Shown piece after piece: positions 8,243 to 16,788 of a DNA stretch of 64,000 nt. A model generated the notes under the pieces. It saw only the letters and a program-made list of their open reading frames with translations. It was not told the origin of the DNA and ran no database searches. The translations under genes were made by a program, and so were the position numbers. Origin of the DNA: JAEUJZ01 sp964460115 (GTDB lineage: Bacteria; Myxococcota_A; Polyangia; Palsa-1104; JAEUJZ01); contig CAYWPR010000031.1 in NCBI GenBank assembly GCA_964460115.1, positions 1 through 64,000 of the forward strand. Direction: 5' to 3'. The first letter of the stretch is position 1. Each line of letters begins with the position of its first letter.

Positions 8243-8848
8243 ATGTCCCACGCACCCATCGAAAACAAGGATTCGACGCCGGCTTCGGCCGGCGCAACGA
8301 GACGCGGCAAAATCGGTGTGCGCGTCGTTGGCCGGCCCGATTCGCTAGAGCAGCGCGTCTATTTGCCGGAAGTTCTAAAAGGTCTGGGTGTTACTGCTCG
8401 GCACTTTTTCGCCAACCTGTTTGGTCATAAGTACACCGTTACGACGCAGTTTCCCGAAGAGCCGGCGAAATATCCGGCGCGCAATCGTGGTCTGCATCGT
8501 CTGATGCGGCGTGAAGATGGCGAGGTCCGTTGCGTTGCTTGCATGTTGTGCCCCACCGTCTGCCCGGCACACTGCATCACCATTGTTGCGGAGGAAACCG
8601 GCAACAAGAACGAAAAGCGGCCAAAGATCTTCGAAATTGATGAACTGCGCTGTGTCGTCTGCGGTTTATGCGTCGAGGCTTGTCCTTGCGACGCCATTCG
8701 CATGGACACTGGGGTGCATGCTCCGGTCGTGGATTTTCGTGGAGATTCGGTGCTCGGCAAGCTTGATCTGCTTAAGCGTGGCACGCTGTCCACGGCAGTG
8801 CAGGGCGGCGTAGGGGCAAAGTGGCGCGAGCAGGCCACGAAGAAATAA
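8243..8848 (+). CDS. nuoI: NADH-quinone oxidoreductase subunit I
   Basis: NuoI is the TYKY-type 8-iron ferredoxin subunit carrying clusters N6a and N6b in complex I. Two complete C-x2-C-x2-C-x3-C-P motifs are present: CVACMLCPTVCP and CVVCGLCVEACP. They follow the HKYTVTTQFPEE and RNRGLHRLMRREDGEVRC blocks typical of the family. The protein has 201 residues, with a polar N-terminus of about 25 residues before the conserved part. It is the last recognisable nuo gene; nuoJ-N do not follow. An exported cyclophilin gene starts 17 bases after its stop. Confidence 0.97.
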   Translation: MSHAPIENKDSTPASAGATRRGKIGVRVVGRPDSLEQRVYLPEVLKGLGVTARHFFANLFGHKYTVTTQFPEEPAKYPARNRGLHRLMRREDGEVRCVACMLCPTVCPAHCITIVAEETGNKNEKRPKIFEIDELRCVVCGLCVEACPCDAIRMDTGVHAPVVDFRGDSVLGKLDLLKRGTLSTAVQGGVGAKWREQATKK

Positions 8849-8864
8849 AAAAGACGAGGCGTAG

Positions 8865-9635
8865 ATGCAAAACCTCAAGGGCAATCAAACGTTTTTGGCG
8901 GGGGCATTTGCGGCCGCGCTAGGTTGTATGCTGCCGGCGCTGGCTTCTGCAGATACCGATCCGCAAGGTGGAAAATTTTCGATCGCGGAAGCCCTGCAAG
9001 GCCTGCCCGCCAAAGGCCGTCTGACAGCCGTCATCGATACCTCGATGGGGGTCTTTCACTGCGAGCTGTTTGAAAAAGACGCTCCCAACACTGTGGCCAA
9101 CTTCGTCGGCTTGGCGCGAGGTCTGCGGCAGTTTCGCGATGTTTCGTCCGGAAAGTGGATGAAAAAGCGCTTTTATGATGGCCTTATCTTTCATCGCGTC
9201 ATTCCTGGATTCATGATTCAGGGCGGCGACCTCACGGGCCTTGGCAGCGGCCAGATCGGTTATTCGATTTTGGATGAGCAGAACGGCCCCCATAAATTTG
9301 ACCGCGGCGGCGTGATGGCCATGGCCAATCGAGGACGAAATACCGGGGACGCTCAGTTTTTCATCACCGAAGTGCCAACGCCGGCGCTTGACGATGGCGG
9401 CCGAGCCGGTGGTCACTATCAAATCTTTGGCCAGTGCAAAGAAGTGGATTTGGTCAAAAAGATCGCTGCCGCTCCACGCGATCGCAGCGATCGGCCGCTT
9501 GCCGAAGTAAAAATTAACAAGCTGACCATCGAGCGAGAAGCCTTCGCCACCGATGCCAAGCCCGCTCAAACTTCGCCTCCAGCCAAGCCGAAGCCAGCCA
9601 AGATGGCCAACAAATCAGCGTCGTCCCCCGGCTAA
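8865..9635 (+). CDS. Exported cyclophilin-type peptidyl-prolyl isomerase
   Basis: This enzyme would catalyse cis-trans isomerisation of prolyl bonds in the periplasm. A signal peptide is visible (about residues 1-28, hydrophobic core followed by ALASA). The cyclophilin domain spans roughly residues 45-220, with FHRVIPGFMIQGGDLTGLGSG, GVMAMANRGRNTGDAQFFI and YQIFGQC, matching the active-site Arg, Phe, Met, Gln and related residues of the family. The tail of about 35 residues is rich in Lys, Pro and Ala. It is closely linked to nuoI, so it may be cotranscribed with the nuo genes. The stop codon lies in the first of two near-identical 18-base tandem units (9618-9653). Confidence 0.9.
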   Translation: MQNLKGNQTFLAGAFAAALGCMLPALASADTDPQGGKFSIAEALQGLPAKGRLTAVIDTSMGVFHCELFEKDAPNTVANFVGLARGLRQFRDVSSGKWMKKRFYDGLIFHRVIPGFMIQGGDLTGLGSGQIGYSILDEQNGPHKFDRGGVMAMANRGRNTGDAQFFITEVPTPALDDGGRAGGHYQIFGQCKEVDLVKKIAAAPRDRSDRPLAEVKINKLTIEREAFATDAKPAQTSPPAKPKPAKMANKSASSPG

Positions 9636-9653
9636 GCGTCGTCTCCCGGCCAA
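9618..9653. repeat. Tandem 18-bp duplication over the cyclophilin stop codon
   Basis: Two adjacent 18-base units (9618-9635 and 9636-9653) agree at 16 of 18 positions. The first ends in TAA, the stop codon of the isomerase; the second has CAA at the same place. This looks like a small tandem duplication at the gene end. Confidence 0.6.
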
Positions 9654-9722
9654 GAAGCTGTTCGACAAACACTGCGCCTCGCACACCCCCATACATTCCG
9701 GCAGATAGATTTCCCGCAAGGC

Positions 9723-12700
9723 ATGCTAGATTTCCCGGCCATGCCAAACGCTGCGCTCATTCGCGTTCTGCTCTCGCTGGCTGTACTTCTCCTCGGTGTA
9801 CCCGCCTACGGGCAGATGCAGAACGGCCAGATACAGGGTGTCGTCCAAAGTGATGCCACTTTCAAACCGCTGCCCGGCGTCACCGTGACCGTAAGTGGAC
9901 CGGCCCTGCAGGAAGATCAGGTTGAAATCACCGGTAGCGACGGCCGCTATCTAGTTACCCAATTGCCTTCAGGCGATGAGTACGTGGTGCGCTTTTATCT
10001 GGGCGATGCCGTGGTCGAGCGTCCCGGCGTACGTGTGGCCCAGAACAAAACACTGACCATCAGCGTCAGCATGCCGATGCGGCAAATGAAAAAAGAGGTC
10101 AAGGTCATCAAAGAGCGCGCCCCCAATGTCGACACCGCGACCGCCAATTCCGGTCTAGAAATCAACGAAGACGTGCTGCGCAATACCGCCGTGCGCGGAC
10201 GCACCTTTGAGAGCGTTTTGGCGCTTGCCCCCGGAACCGTCGATCCGCCGCGCGGTCAGGGCGGAGACGTGGGCGTTTCAATTTCCGGTTCGACGGGCAG
10301 TGAAAACAATTTCATCGTCGATGGACTGAATACATCAGATGCCAACAGCGGCATTTTGGCGACGCAGCTGCATCAGTACTTCATCAAGGAACTCAACGTC
10401 ATCACCGGCGGTTATCAGGCCGAGTACGGACGGGCCACAGGTGGCATCGTCTCCGTCGTGACCAAGACCGGCGGAAACGAATTTCACGGCAGCATTTTTG
10501 CTTCGGTACAGCCATTTCAGTTGACGCCACAGACCGTTGGCCGACTGGGCGAAGCGCTGGCTTTGCGTCAGCGTCCCGACGGACTGGTCTATGATCTGGG
10601 ATTCGAACTGGGTGGCCCGATTCTGAAAAATCGCATCTGGTTTTTTGTTGGCTTTGCGCCGACCACCACGATGACCCGCAATGAAGTCGTGGTGCGCCGG
10701 CGCATCCTTGATTCCAGCACTGGGCAAGCGCGGCTTTTGGACAACTATGAATGTCCGGGCTACCTGAATACGTCGCTTTATTGCCGCGGGGCGCGCATCG
10801 CCGCGCTGGCCACCGAAGAGCTACCCCGTTATACTCAGAATCCCGACGAGACCAAGCGACTATACAACGGCATCGTCAAGCTGCAATTTAACCTAAGCGC
10901 CGACCACAATATTACTCTTGGTTATATTGCTTCTCCCTCGACCTTAGACGGGTTTGGCACCGTCAATCCGCTGCAGTACTCCACTCTTGCGGATTTTCAC
11001 TTTACGCAAGTCGATCAAGTCCATGACGTCATGAGCCGCTATGTCGGCAAGCTGTTTGACCATCGTCTGCAACTCGACGTGATGTACGGCTTTCACTATC
11101 AAAGCCAAAATCAGTATCCGGACAAATTCGATCAGCCGATTTATGCCTACTTTTCTGATCCGACCGATCCGTATTCGTTGGGCGACTTTCAGCCCATCGC
11201 CGATTGCCAGCGCAGCAGCGGATTTAATCCTTGTCCGGTGTCGCTGTATCGTCGAAACGGCTTTGGCCTTTATGACAACTTCGTCGCGCAGCGGCATCAG
11301 CTTTTGGCTGCCGCCACCGCCTATCTGAAATGGCTCGGCACCCATGCGCTAAAACTGGGCTTTGATTTTGAGCACCTCGATCAGGACCATACCCGTCAGT
11401 ACAGCGGCATGGATCTAGACCCGAACAATCCGTTTTCCGGCCGACGCTACTATCAGACTTCAGACGATGGCTCGCAGTTGCAGAATTTTGCCGAGTTTGC
11501 CACGCTTTTGCCCGATGGAACCGTCCAGCGTCTAAATAGCTATACCGCCCACACATTTACGCGCAATTACGCCCTGTATCTGCGTGATTCGTGGAGCCTC
11601 AGCAAACTGCCGGGATTGGTTTTAAACCTCGGACTGCGCTACGAACTGCAAGAGATTTTTGGCGCCGATGGCCAGCGCCATATTTTTATTAGCGACAACA
11701 TCGCGCCGCGAGTGGGCGCAGTTTGGGATTTTACGCAAAAGGGTTTGTCCAAGCTGTACGTCAATTTCGCCCGATTCTATGAATCCGTACCGCTGACCAT
11801 TAACGATAGGCAGTTCTCTGGCGAGGGATTTATCACCGGTGCACTGACTGCCGATTGTCCGCGTCAGGCCCTTGTGCCGGGGGGGCGCCCTGTGCCCTAT
11901 GCCGGCGCTCAACCGGGCGCGCCGTGTACCCTCACGGGTCCGCATGACGACCTGAATTCCGGACGCTACGGCAATGTCATGCCCGGCTTAAAAGGCCAGT
12001 ACATCGACGAAGTTGTCGCCGGACTTAACTACGACGTCGGTTGGGACATGGTCTTAGGCATCGGTTACATCTACCGCTCGCTCGGCAATATCATCGAGGA
12101 CCTTTCCGTCGATGGCGGACATCATTTTTTGATCGCCAATCCCGGCGCGACTCCCAGTCCCCAAGTGATTGCCGAGCTTGAAACGGATGTGCGTCGGCTG
12201 CAGCAAAGCGGAGCCTCTTCGGACGCCATCGATCGGGCGCAGGGCACTCTTTCTGCCTATCGCGGGCTGAACTCTGTATTTCCCAAAGCGCAGCGCAACT
12301 ATCACGCCATGGTCCTATCGATCTCCAAGCGTCTGTCGAATCGAGTCAGCCTTTTGGCCAACTACACTTACTCGCGCACGCTTGGCAACTATGCGGGTAC
12401 TTTTGATGCCACCAGCAACGAAAACCTGCCGAACTTTTCGTCGAGCTACGATTTGACCGATTTGCTGGCGAACAAAAACGGTCCGTTGCCCACCGACCGT
12501 CCGCATAACATTAAGGTGCTTGGCACCTTGGAGCAGCCCTTGCCGCATGGCGGGCGGCTCACTTTTGGCGCTACCTTCACCGCCTACTCGGGGCGCCCCA
12601 TCAATGTGCTCGGCGCGCATTCGATTTACGGCCCAAGCTATGTGTTCATACTGCCGCGTGGTTCGGGGGGAAGAACGCCGATGGTGACGCAGTTCGATGT

Positions 12701-12971
12701 GCACCTTGGCTATGATCAAGACCTTGGCAAGCGCGTCAAATTGTCGTTATTTGTCGATGTCATCAACTTGTTTAATCAGCGGCAGGTGGTAAACGTAGAC
12801 GACGATTACACGTTCTCTGCGGTGTCTCCTATTTTGAACGGCCAACCAAGCGACCTTATGCACCTGCGCAGTGCGGACGGTAGACCCGTCATTACCAACA
12901 GCAACTATGGCCAGCCCACCGGTTTTCAGGCTCCCCTCTATATGCGTTTTGGCGGCCGCCTGAGCTTTTGA
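9723..12971 (+). CDS. Oar-like TonB-dependent outer-membrane receptor
   Basis: This is a large (about 1080 residues) TonB-dependent receptor of the Oar/carboxypeptidase-regulatory-like class. In order: signal peptide (MPNAALIRVLLSLAVLLL, ending AYGQ), a CarboxypepD_reg-like beta-sandwich (about residues 37-120), a plug domain (VRGRTFESVLALAPGTVD, FIVDGLNTSDANSG, GGYQAEYGRATGGIVSVVTK), and a long beta-barrel with alternating aromatic strands ending in MRFGGRLSF, a Phe-terminated outer-membrane signature. The start could be ATG 9723 or ATG 9741; the latter gives a more normal signal peptide. Substrate cannot be read from the sequence. Related proteins in myxobacteria are linked to adhesion and development (Oar), but that role is not shown here. 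Confidence 0.93.
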   Translation: MLDFPAMPNAALIRVLLSLAVLLLGVPAYGQMQNGQIQGVVQSDATFKPLPGVTVTVSGPALQEDQVEITGSDGRYLVTQLPSGDEYVVRFYLGDAVVERPGVRVAQNKTLTISVSMPMRQMKKEVKVIKERAPNVDTATANSGLEINEDVLRNTAVRGRTFESVLALAPGTVDPPRGQGGDVGVSISGSTGSENNFIVDGLNTSDANSGILATQLHQYFIKELNVITGGYQAEYGRATGGIVSVVTKTGGNEFHGSIFASVQPFQLTPQTVGRLGEALALRQRPDGLVYDLGFELGGPILKNRIWFFVGFAPTTTMTRNEVVVRRRILDSSTGQARLLDNYECPGYLNTSLYCRGARIAALATEELPRYTQNPDETKRLYNGIVKLQFNLSADHNITLGYIASPSTLDGFGTVNPLQYSTLADFHFTQVDQVHDVMSRYVGKLFDHRLQLDVMYGFHYQSQNQYPDKFDQPIYAYFSDPTDPYSLGDFQPIADCQRSSGFNPCPVSLYRRNGFGLYDNFVAQRHQLLAAATAYLKWLGTHALKLGFDFEHLDQDHTRQYSGMDLDPNNPFSGRRYYQTSDDGSQLQNFAEFATLLPDGTVQRLNSYTAHTFTRNYALYLRDSWSLSKLPGLVLNLGLRYELQEIFGADGQRHIFISDNIAPRVGAVWDFTQKGLSKLYVNFARFYESVPLTINDRQFSGEGFITGALTADCPRQALVPGGRPVPYAGAQPGAPCTLTGPHDDLNSGRYGNVMPGLKGQYIDEVVAGLNYDVGWDMVLGIGYIYRSLGNIIEDLSVDGGHHFLIANPGATPSPQVIAELETDVRRLQQSGASSDAIDRAQGTLSAYRGLNSVFPKAQRNYHAMVLSISKRLSNRVSLLANYTYSRTLGNYAGTFDATSNENLPNFSSSYDLTDLLANKNGPLPTDRPHNIKVLGTLEQPLPHGGRLTFGATFTAYSGRPINVLGAHSIYGPSYVFILPRGSGGRTPMVTQFDVHLGYDQDLGKRVKLSLFVDVINLFNQRQVVNVDDDYTFSAVSPILNGQPSDLMHLRSADGRPVITNSNYGQPTGFQAPLYMRFGGRLSF

Positions 12972-13004
12972 CAAGCACTTCGTCTTTGTCTTTTTGGAAA
13001 GCGA

Positions 13005-13028
13005 TATCGAGAAGCTAAGTTCTCGGTA
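13005..13028. terminator. Weak hairpin after the TonB-dependent receptor
   Basis: A 9-bp stem (13005-13013 with 13020-13028, one G-T pair) with a six-base loop lies 33 bases after the receptor stop codon and before the next gene. It has no T tract, so termination activity is uncertain. Confidence 0.3.
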
Positions 13029-13074
13029 CAAGTAGTTGCTTCGTCTCAATCACCCGTACTAGGGTTTCTGCGTT

Positions 13075-13080
13075 GGAGGT
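13075..13080 (+). promoter_or_regulatory. Ribosome-binding site deciding the VWA protein start
   Basis: GGAGGT at 13075-13080 lies seven bases before the ATG at 13088. This favours that ATG over an in-frame TTG at 13073, which would have the Shine-Dalgarno sequence inside the coding region. Confidence 0.8.
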
Positions 13081-13087
13081 GCTTGCC

Positions 13088-14941
13088 ATGTTACAGATGC
13101 GCCCAAACAACCGATTTCTGCCAAATTCCGGAACTCGGTCTGCTCGTCAGAGATTCCTCATTCAAGGAATTTCTGGGCTTTGGCTATGTGTGTTGCTGAG
13201 CCTGGTTTTGACCTGTGGAGGACGCGCGCACGATGCCAGCGATGACCCTGACGACCAGGATGGCGGTGCGGGTGCCAATGGAAATGCTGGCGACAATGAT
13301 GACGGAACTGGCGGCCGACAGCTTTTGGCGCTGTCGATCAAACCCGACAACGACATTTTGCTGGTCGATCAAAATGTCGAAGCCACCAAGCAGTTCAACG
13401 TGCGCGCGATTTTTGCCGACGGCGGAAGTACGGACCTTAGCCGTAAGGTCACCTGGTCGCTGTCCGAGCCCGACCTGGGCAATTTTCAGGGCTCGGTGTT
13501 TCACAGCGCTGTCTCGTCCACAAACAAAGTCGGATTCACCAAGGTCTACGCCCGATTGCCCGGACATAAGGTCAGTGGCACGGCCAACCTATCCATCGTC
13601 TGGCTGCGTCAAAGCGGACCCTCCCAGGACTTTTTCTTCGCCTTGCCCTATCAGACAGAAGCGCAGAAAAAGCCGCTGACCTTCACCACTCGGGTGCAAT
13701 CGCTCGACGTCTTTTTCGCTGTCGATACCACAGGCAGCATGTCAGGAGAGATCGTCAATCTGACCTCGGATTTGCAGACGAAGATCATTCCGGACGTCAA
13801 AGAGGCGGCGGGAAATAAGGACGATGCCTGGTTTGGCGTCGGGGCAATCGACGACTGGCCGACCGGCTTCTACGGCTCTCCCAATTGCCGCGGCGGCGGA
13901 GTAGGGATGGATGATCAGCCATTTATCCTGGTGCAGGAGATGACCGAGGATGTCACGCAGACGTTTAAGGGGCTTCAGGCCCTTATGGTCGGTGGCTCAA
14001 CCCGTGGTTGCGGCAGCGATACTCCAGAGGGCCAGATGGAAGCCCTGTATCAGATCGCCACCGGCGAAGGGCAAATGGGTGCCAATGCGCACATTCCGCC
14101 AAACCATGCAGGCATTGGCGGCGTGAAATTTCGCGACGGCGCCCTTCCGATCGTTCTTGCGGTCAGCGATGCCTCATTTCACAGCGTGGGAGATGCAACC
14201 CCACTAGTATGCGGCAGCTCGGTAGCCTATGGGTCTGATGTTGCGCCCTTTGCTCACACGCGCACCCAAGTTGCCGATGAGTTAAATAAGATCTGCGCCA
14301 AGGTCGTTGGCCTTTCTGCCGAAGTCAGCTCCGCTGGTTGCATCGCCACCCAAGACCTGACCTATTTTGCCAATGCTACCGGAGCCAAGGTGCCGCCCGA
14401 AGCCTGGGACACCCATGGACGTCCAGCAAACTGCCCGCAAGGCAAGTGTTGCACGGGCATGAATGGAAAAGCTGAAGAGCCCGACGAAAACGGACTTTGT
14501 CCGCTCGTTTACAAGATTAGTTCTAGTGGCCTTGGCATCGGGCAAGCTGTTTCGTCGGGCATTGCCGATCTGGCGCGCTTTGCCAGCTTTGACGTTCTGA
14601 CCGATGTCACCGGCACGGGAGTGGATGAATCGGGAGACATGCTTCCCGCTGGCAAGACTTCTGCCGATTTTATTAAGAGCATCATTCCGCTAAACGGCCT
14701 GCCACCAACGCCGCCGCCGTTTATTCCGACGCCGGTGATCAATAACCAGGGCGGCTTCTCGAACGTTTATCCAGGAAGCCTGGTGCGCTTTATGATCGAA
14801 GCTCGCAACGATCTGAAAGAAGAAACCCCCTGGCCGCAGGTCTTCCATGCCACCATTCGAGTGCGCGCCGGCGGTTGCGCGAACTTGGACGCGCGCGATG
14901 TTATTATTCTGATACCGCCCAAGGCGCCGACTCCCGAATAG
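13088..14941 (+). CDS. Exported VWA-domain protein, possible lipoprotein
   Basis: The protein begins with a basic N-terminus and a hydrophobic segment (LWLCVLLSLVLTCGG) that may end in a lipoprotein Cys, although Thr before Cys is not typical. A low-complexity Asp/Gly/Asn linker (about residues 50-80) follows, then an Ig-like BIG2-type domain (LSIKPDNDILLVDQNVEATK). Next is a von Willebrand A domain starting near VFFAVDTTGSMSGEI, whose DTTGS provides the metal-site (MIDAS) residues, as in integrin-beta-like VWA domains. The C-terminal 130 residues include ten or so cysteines in all and a Pro-rich PPTPPPFIPTP segment. Such proteins are probably surface adhesins or binding proteins; ligand unknown. 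The downstream small exported protein starts six bases after its stop. Confidence 0.85.
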   Translation: MLQMRPNNRFLPNSGTRSARQRFLIQGISGLWLCVLLSLVLTCGGRAHDASDDPDDQDGGAGANGNAGDNDDGTGGRQLLALSIKPDNDILLVDQNVEATKQFNVRAIFADGGSTDLSRKVTWSLSEPDLGNFQGSVFHSAVSSTNKVGFTKVYARLPGHKVSGTANLSIVWLRQSGPSQDFFFALPYQTEAQKKPLTFTTRVQSLDVFFAVDTTGSMSGEIVNLTSDLQTKIIPDVKEAAGNKDDAWFGVGAIDDWPTGFYGSPNCRGGGVGMDDQPFILVQEMTEDVTQTFKGLQALMVGGSTRGCGSDTPEGQMEALYQIATGEGQMGANAHIPPNHAGIGGVKFRDGALPIVLAVSDASFHSVGDATPLVCGSSVAYGSDVAPFAHTRTQVADELNKICAKVVGLSAEVSSAGCIATQDLTYFANATGAKVPPEAWDTHGRPANCPQGKCCTGMNGKAEEPDENGLCPLVYKISSSGLGIGQAVSSGIADLARFASFDVLTDVTGTGVDESGDMLPAGKTSADFIKSIIPLNGLPPTPPPFIPTPVINNQGGFSNVYPGSLVRFMIEARNDLKEETPWPQVFHATIRVRAGGCANLDARDVIILIPPKAPTPE

Positions 14942-14947
14942 TTCGCC

Positions 14948-15535
14948 ATGCGCACGCTTTTCGAAAACAGCCTGCTGCTCTTCGTTTTTGCGTGGACATT
15001 CGCGCTTGGGGGCGCGGTGTCCGCCGAAGAGCTGCCGCCCGAAGGCTGGTGGGTGCCGGCGACGCTGAAGCTGCCCAAAGCGGCAGAAGGACGGCTCGCC
15101 TGGCGCTTTACCCTGCGCGAAGTCATCACCATCGACAAAGACAACAAGCTTGAGCGTCGCCCGGCCAACCTCAAATGGCTAAAACCGCACACATTTAGCA
15201 CCGATACGCCGGTGCCCATGCTCATCGAGCTCGACGCGCAGCAGCGCGTTCTGACCATCACCTTGCGCAAACCGGCTGCGGCTTTTTTTTCTCTGAACCC
15301 CGCTGGCGAGGCCGATGTGCAGCGCTTTGACAAGCTCGTCATCGATGTTCATGCCGATAGTGCCGAAGTGCGCGCCGTCTGCGACAGGACGGTGCGCTGC
15401 TGCCGCCTGACTGATCACGAGGATTTGATTCCGCCGCCCGACAAGCGCAGCTTGACCGCTTGCCGCGATGTGCTGGCCGTCATCCGTCAACAGAAAGCCG
15501 CGGTACATCAAGCGATTCCCACGGTCTGTCGCTGA
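14948..15535 (+). CDS. Exported hypothetical protein
   Basis: I do not recognise this family. The 195-residue product starts with a signal peptide (hydrophobic residues 8-24, cleavage near GAVSAEE). The mature part is a predicted beta-rich domain followed by a short region with four cysteines (AVCDRTVRCCRL and ACRDVL) plus one in the last residues, perhaps forming disulfides. It begins six bases after the VWA gene and probably belongs to the same transcript, so it may assist or accompany that surface protein. Its 3' end is followed, after about 50 bases, by the thiolase start. Confidence 0.65.
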   Translation: MRTLFENSLLLFVFAWTFALGGAVSAEELPPEGWWVPATLKLPKAAEGRLAWRFTLREVITIDKDNKLERRPANLKWLKPHTFSTDTPVPMLIELDAQQRVLTITLRKPAAAFFSLNPAGEADVQRFDKLVIDVHADSAEVRAVCDRTVRCCRLTDHEDLIPPPDKRSLTACRDVLAVIRQQKAAVHQAIPTVCR

Positions 15536-15585
15536 CGGCCTCGAAACACTTGCAAGCAAGGCGGTCATGGTCGACACTTCGGGCC

Positions 15586-16749
15586 ATGCGTGATGTAGCG
15601 ATTCTCTCTGGTGTGCGTACGCCGTTCGGCCGTGGCGTCAAAGGCACTTTTAAAGATACTCGGCCGGATGATCTGGCGATCGCCGTGGTCAAAGAAGCCC
15701 TTCACCGCTCGCAAGTGGCCGCGACCGAAGTCGAGGATGTCGTCATCGGCTGCGCCTTTCCCGAGGCCGAGCAAGGCATGAACGTCGCGCGCCTGATTAG
15801 CGTCGGCGCCGGACTTCCCGTCGAAACGCCAGCGATGACCGTCAATCGTTTTTGTTCTTCGGGTGTGCAATCGATAGCCATCGTCGCCGATCGCATTGCC
15901 GGCGGACAGATCGACGTGGGTTTGGCCGGCGGCGTTGAATCGATGTCGATGGTGCCGATGACCGGGGCCAAAGTTTCCCTCAACGCTCGTTTGGTGGAAA
16001 GCCAGCCCGAGCTATTTACGCCGATGGGCATTACCGCGGAAAATGTCGCCCGCCGCTTCAATATCAGCCGCGCCGTTCAGGACGAATTCGCTTTTCAAAG
16101 CCATCAAAAGGCCGTGCGCGCCGAACAGGCTGGCTATTTCCGTGACGAGATTTTGCCGATCTCTACAAACGTCTTTGACGAAAGCGGCAAATCGCACAGC
16201 GCGCGTTTGGAACGCGACGAACTGGTTCGTGCCGATACGGATCTGGGAAAACTGTCAGCGCTGAAGCCGGCTTTTGATCCGACTGGCTCGATCACGCCGG
16301 GAAATAGCTCGCCGCTGACCGATGGCGCCGCCGCCGTGATGCTGTCGAGCGGTGCCTATGCTCGCGAAAAAGGGCGTCCGGTGTTGGGTTATTTTCGCTG
16401 GTTTTCCGTCGCTGGCGTGCCGCCCGAGATTATGGGCATAGGCCCGGTTCCGGCGATTGGCAAACTGCTGAAGAAAGTCGGCCTAAGCGTCGCCGACATC
16501 GATGTATTCGAGATCAATGAAGCGTTTGCTAGCCAGGCCGTGTATTGCGCCAATGAGCTCGGCATTGCCAAAGATCGCCTGAATATCCATGGCGGAGCCA
16601 TCGCGATTGGCCACCCGCTGGGCGCTACGGGCACGCGGCTCACGCTGACCGCGCTGCGGGCGCTACATTTGCGCAAAGGCCGCTATGCCGTCATCTCGAT
16701 GTGCATTGGCGGTGGCATGGGCGCTGCCGCTCTTGTCGAGAAGGCATAA
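15586..16749 (+). CDS. Thiolase (acetyl-CoA C-acyltransferase)
   Basis: Thiolases cleave 3-ketoacyl-CoA with CoA to acetyl-CoA and a shortened acyl-CoA, or run the reverse condensation. Catalytic features are present: nucleophilic Cys in NRFCSSGVQSIA, the His in GGAIAIGHPLGATGTR and the second Cys in MCIGGGMGAAALVE, with EINEAFASQAVY between. The 387-residue length is usual. ATG 15586 is used because MRDVAILSGVRTPFGR is the normal thiolase start; the frame stays open 42 codons upstream but overlaps the previous gene. FadA-like degradative use seems likelier than biosynthetic, though that is inference. The gene ends at a strong bidirectional terminator. Confidence 0.94.
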   Translation: MRDVAILSGVRTPFGRGVKGTFKDTRPDDLAIAVVKEALHRSQVAATEVEDVVIGCAFPEAEQGMNVARLISVGAGLPVETPAMTVNRFCSSGVQSIAIVADRIAGGQIDVGLAGGVESMSMVPMTGAKVSLNARLVESQPELFTPMGITAENVARRFNISRAVQDEFAFQSHQKAVRAEQAGYFRDEILPISTNVFDESGKSHSARLERDELVRADTDLGKLSALKPAFDPTGSITPGNSSPLTDGAAAVMLSSGAYAREKGRPVLGYFRWFSVAGVPPEIMGIGPVPAIGKLLKKVGLSVADIDVFEINEAFASQAVYCANELGIAKDRLNIHGGAIAIGHPLGATGTRLTLTALRALHLRKGRYAVISMCIGGGMGAAALVEKA

Positions 16750-16750
16750 A

Positions 16751-16788
16751 AAAAGGGAAGGTGTAGCGCGCTGCACATCTTCCCTTTT
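16751..16788. terminator. Bidirectional rho-independent terminator
   Basis: A long hairpin lies between the convergent thiolase and UDP-sugar dehydrogenase genes. The outer stem AAAAGGGAAG (16751-16760) pairs with CTTCCCTTTT (16779-16788), and an inner 8-bp stem (16761-16768 with 16769-16776, one wobble) is separated by a two-base bulge. A/T tracts on both sides make it functional in either direction. Confidence 0.9.

Noticed and set aside
12968..12973. TTGACA after the TonB-dependent receptor as a -35 box
   Set aside because: The sequence 17 bases later is TTTTTG, not a -10 box; it overlaps the stop codon region.
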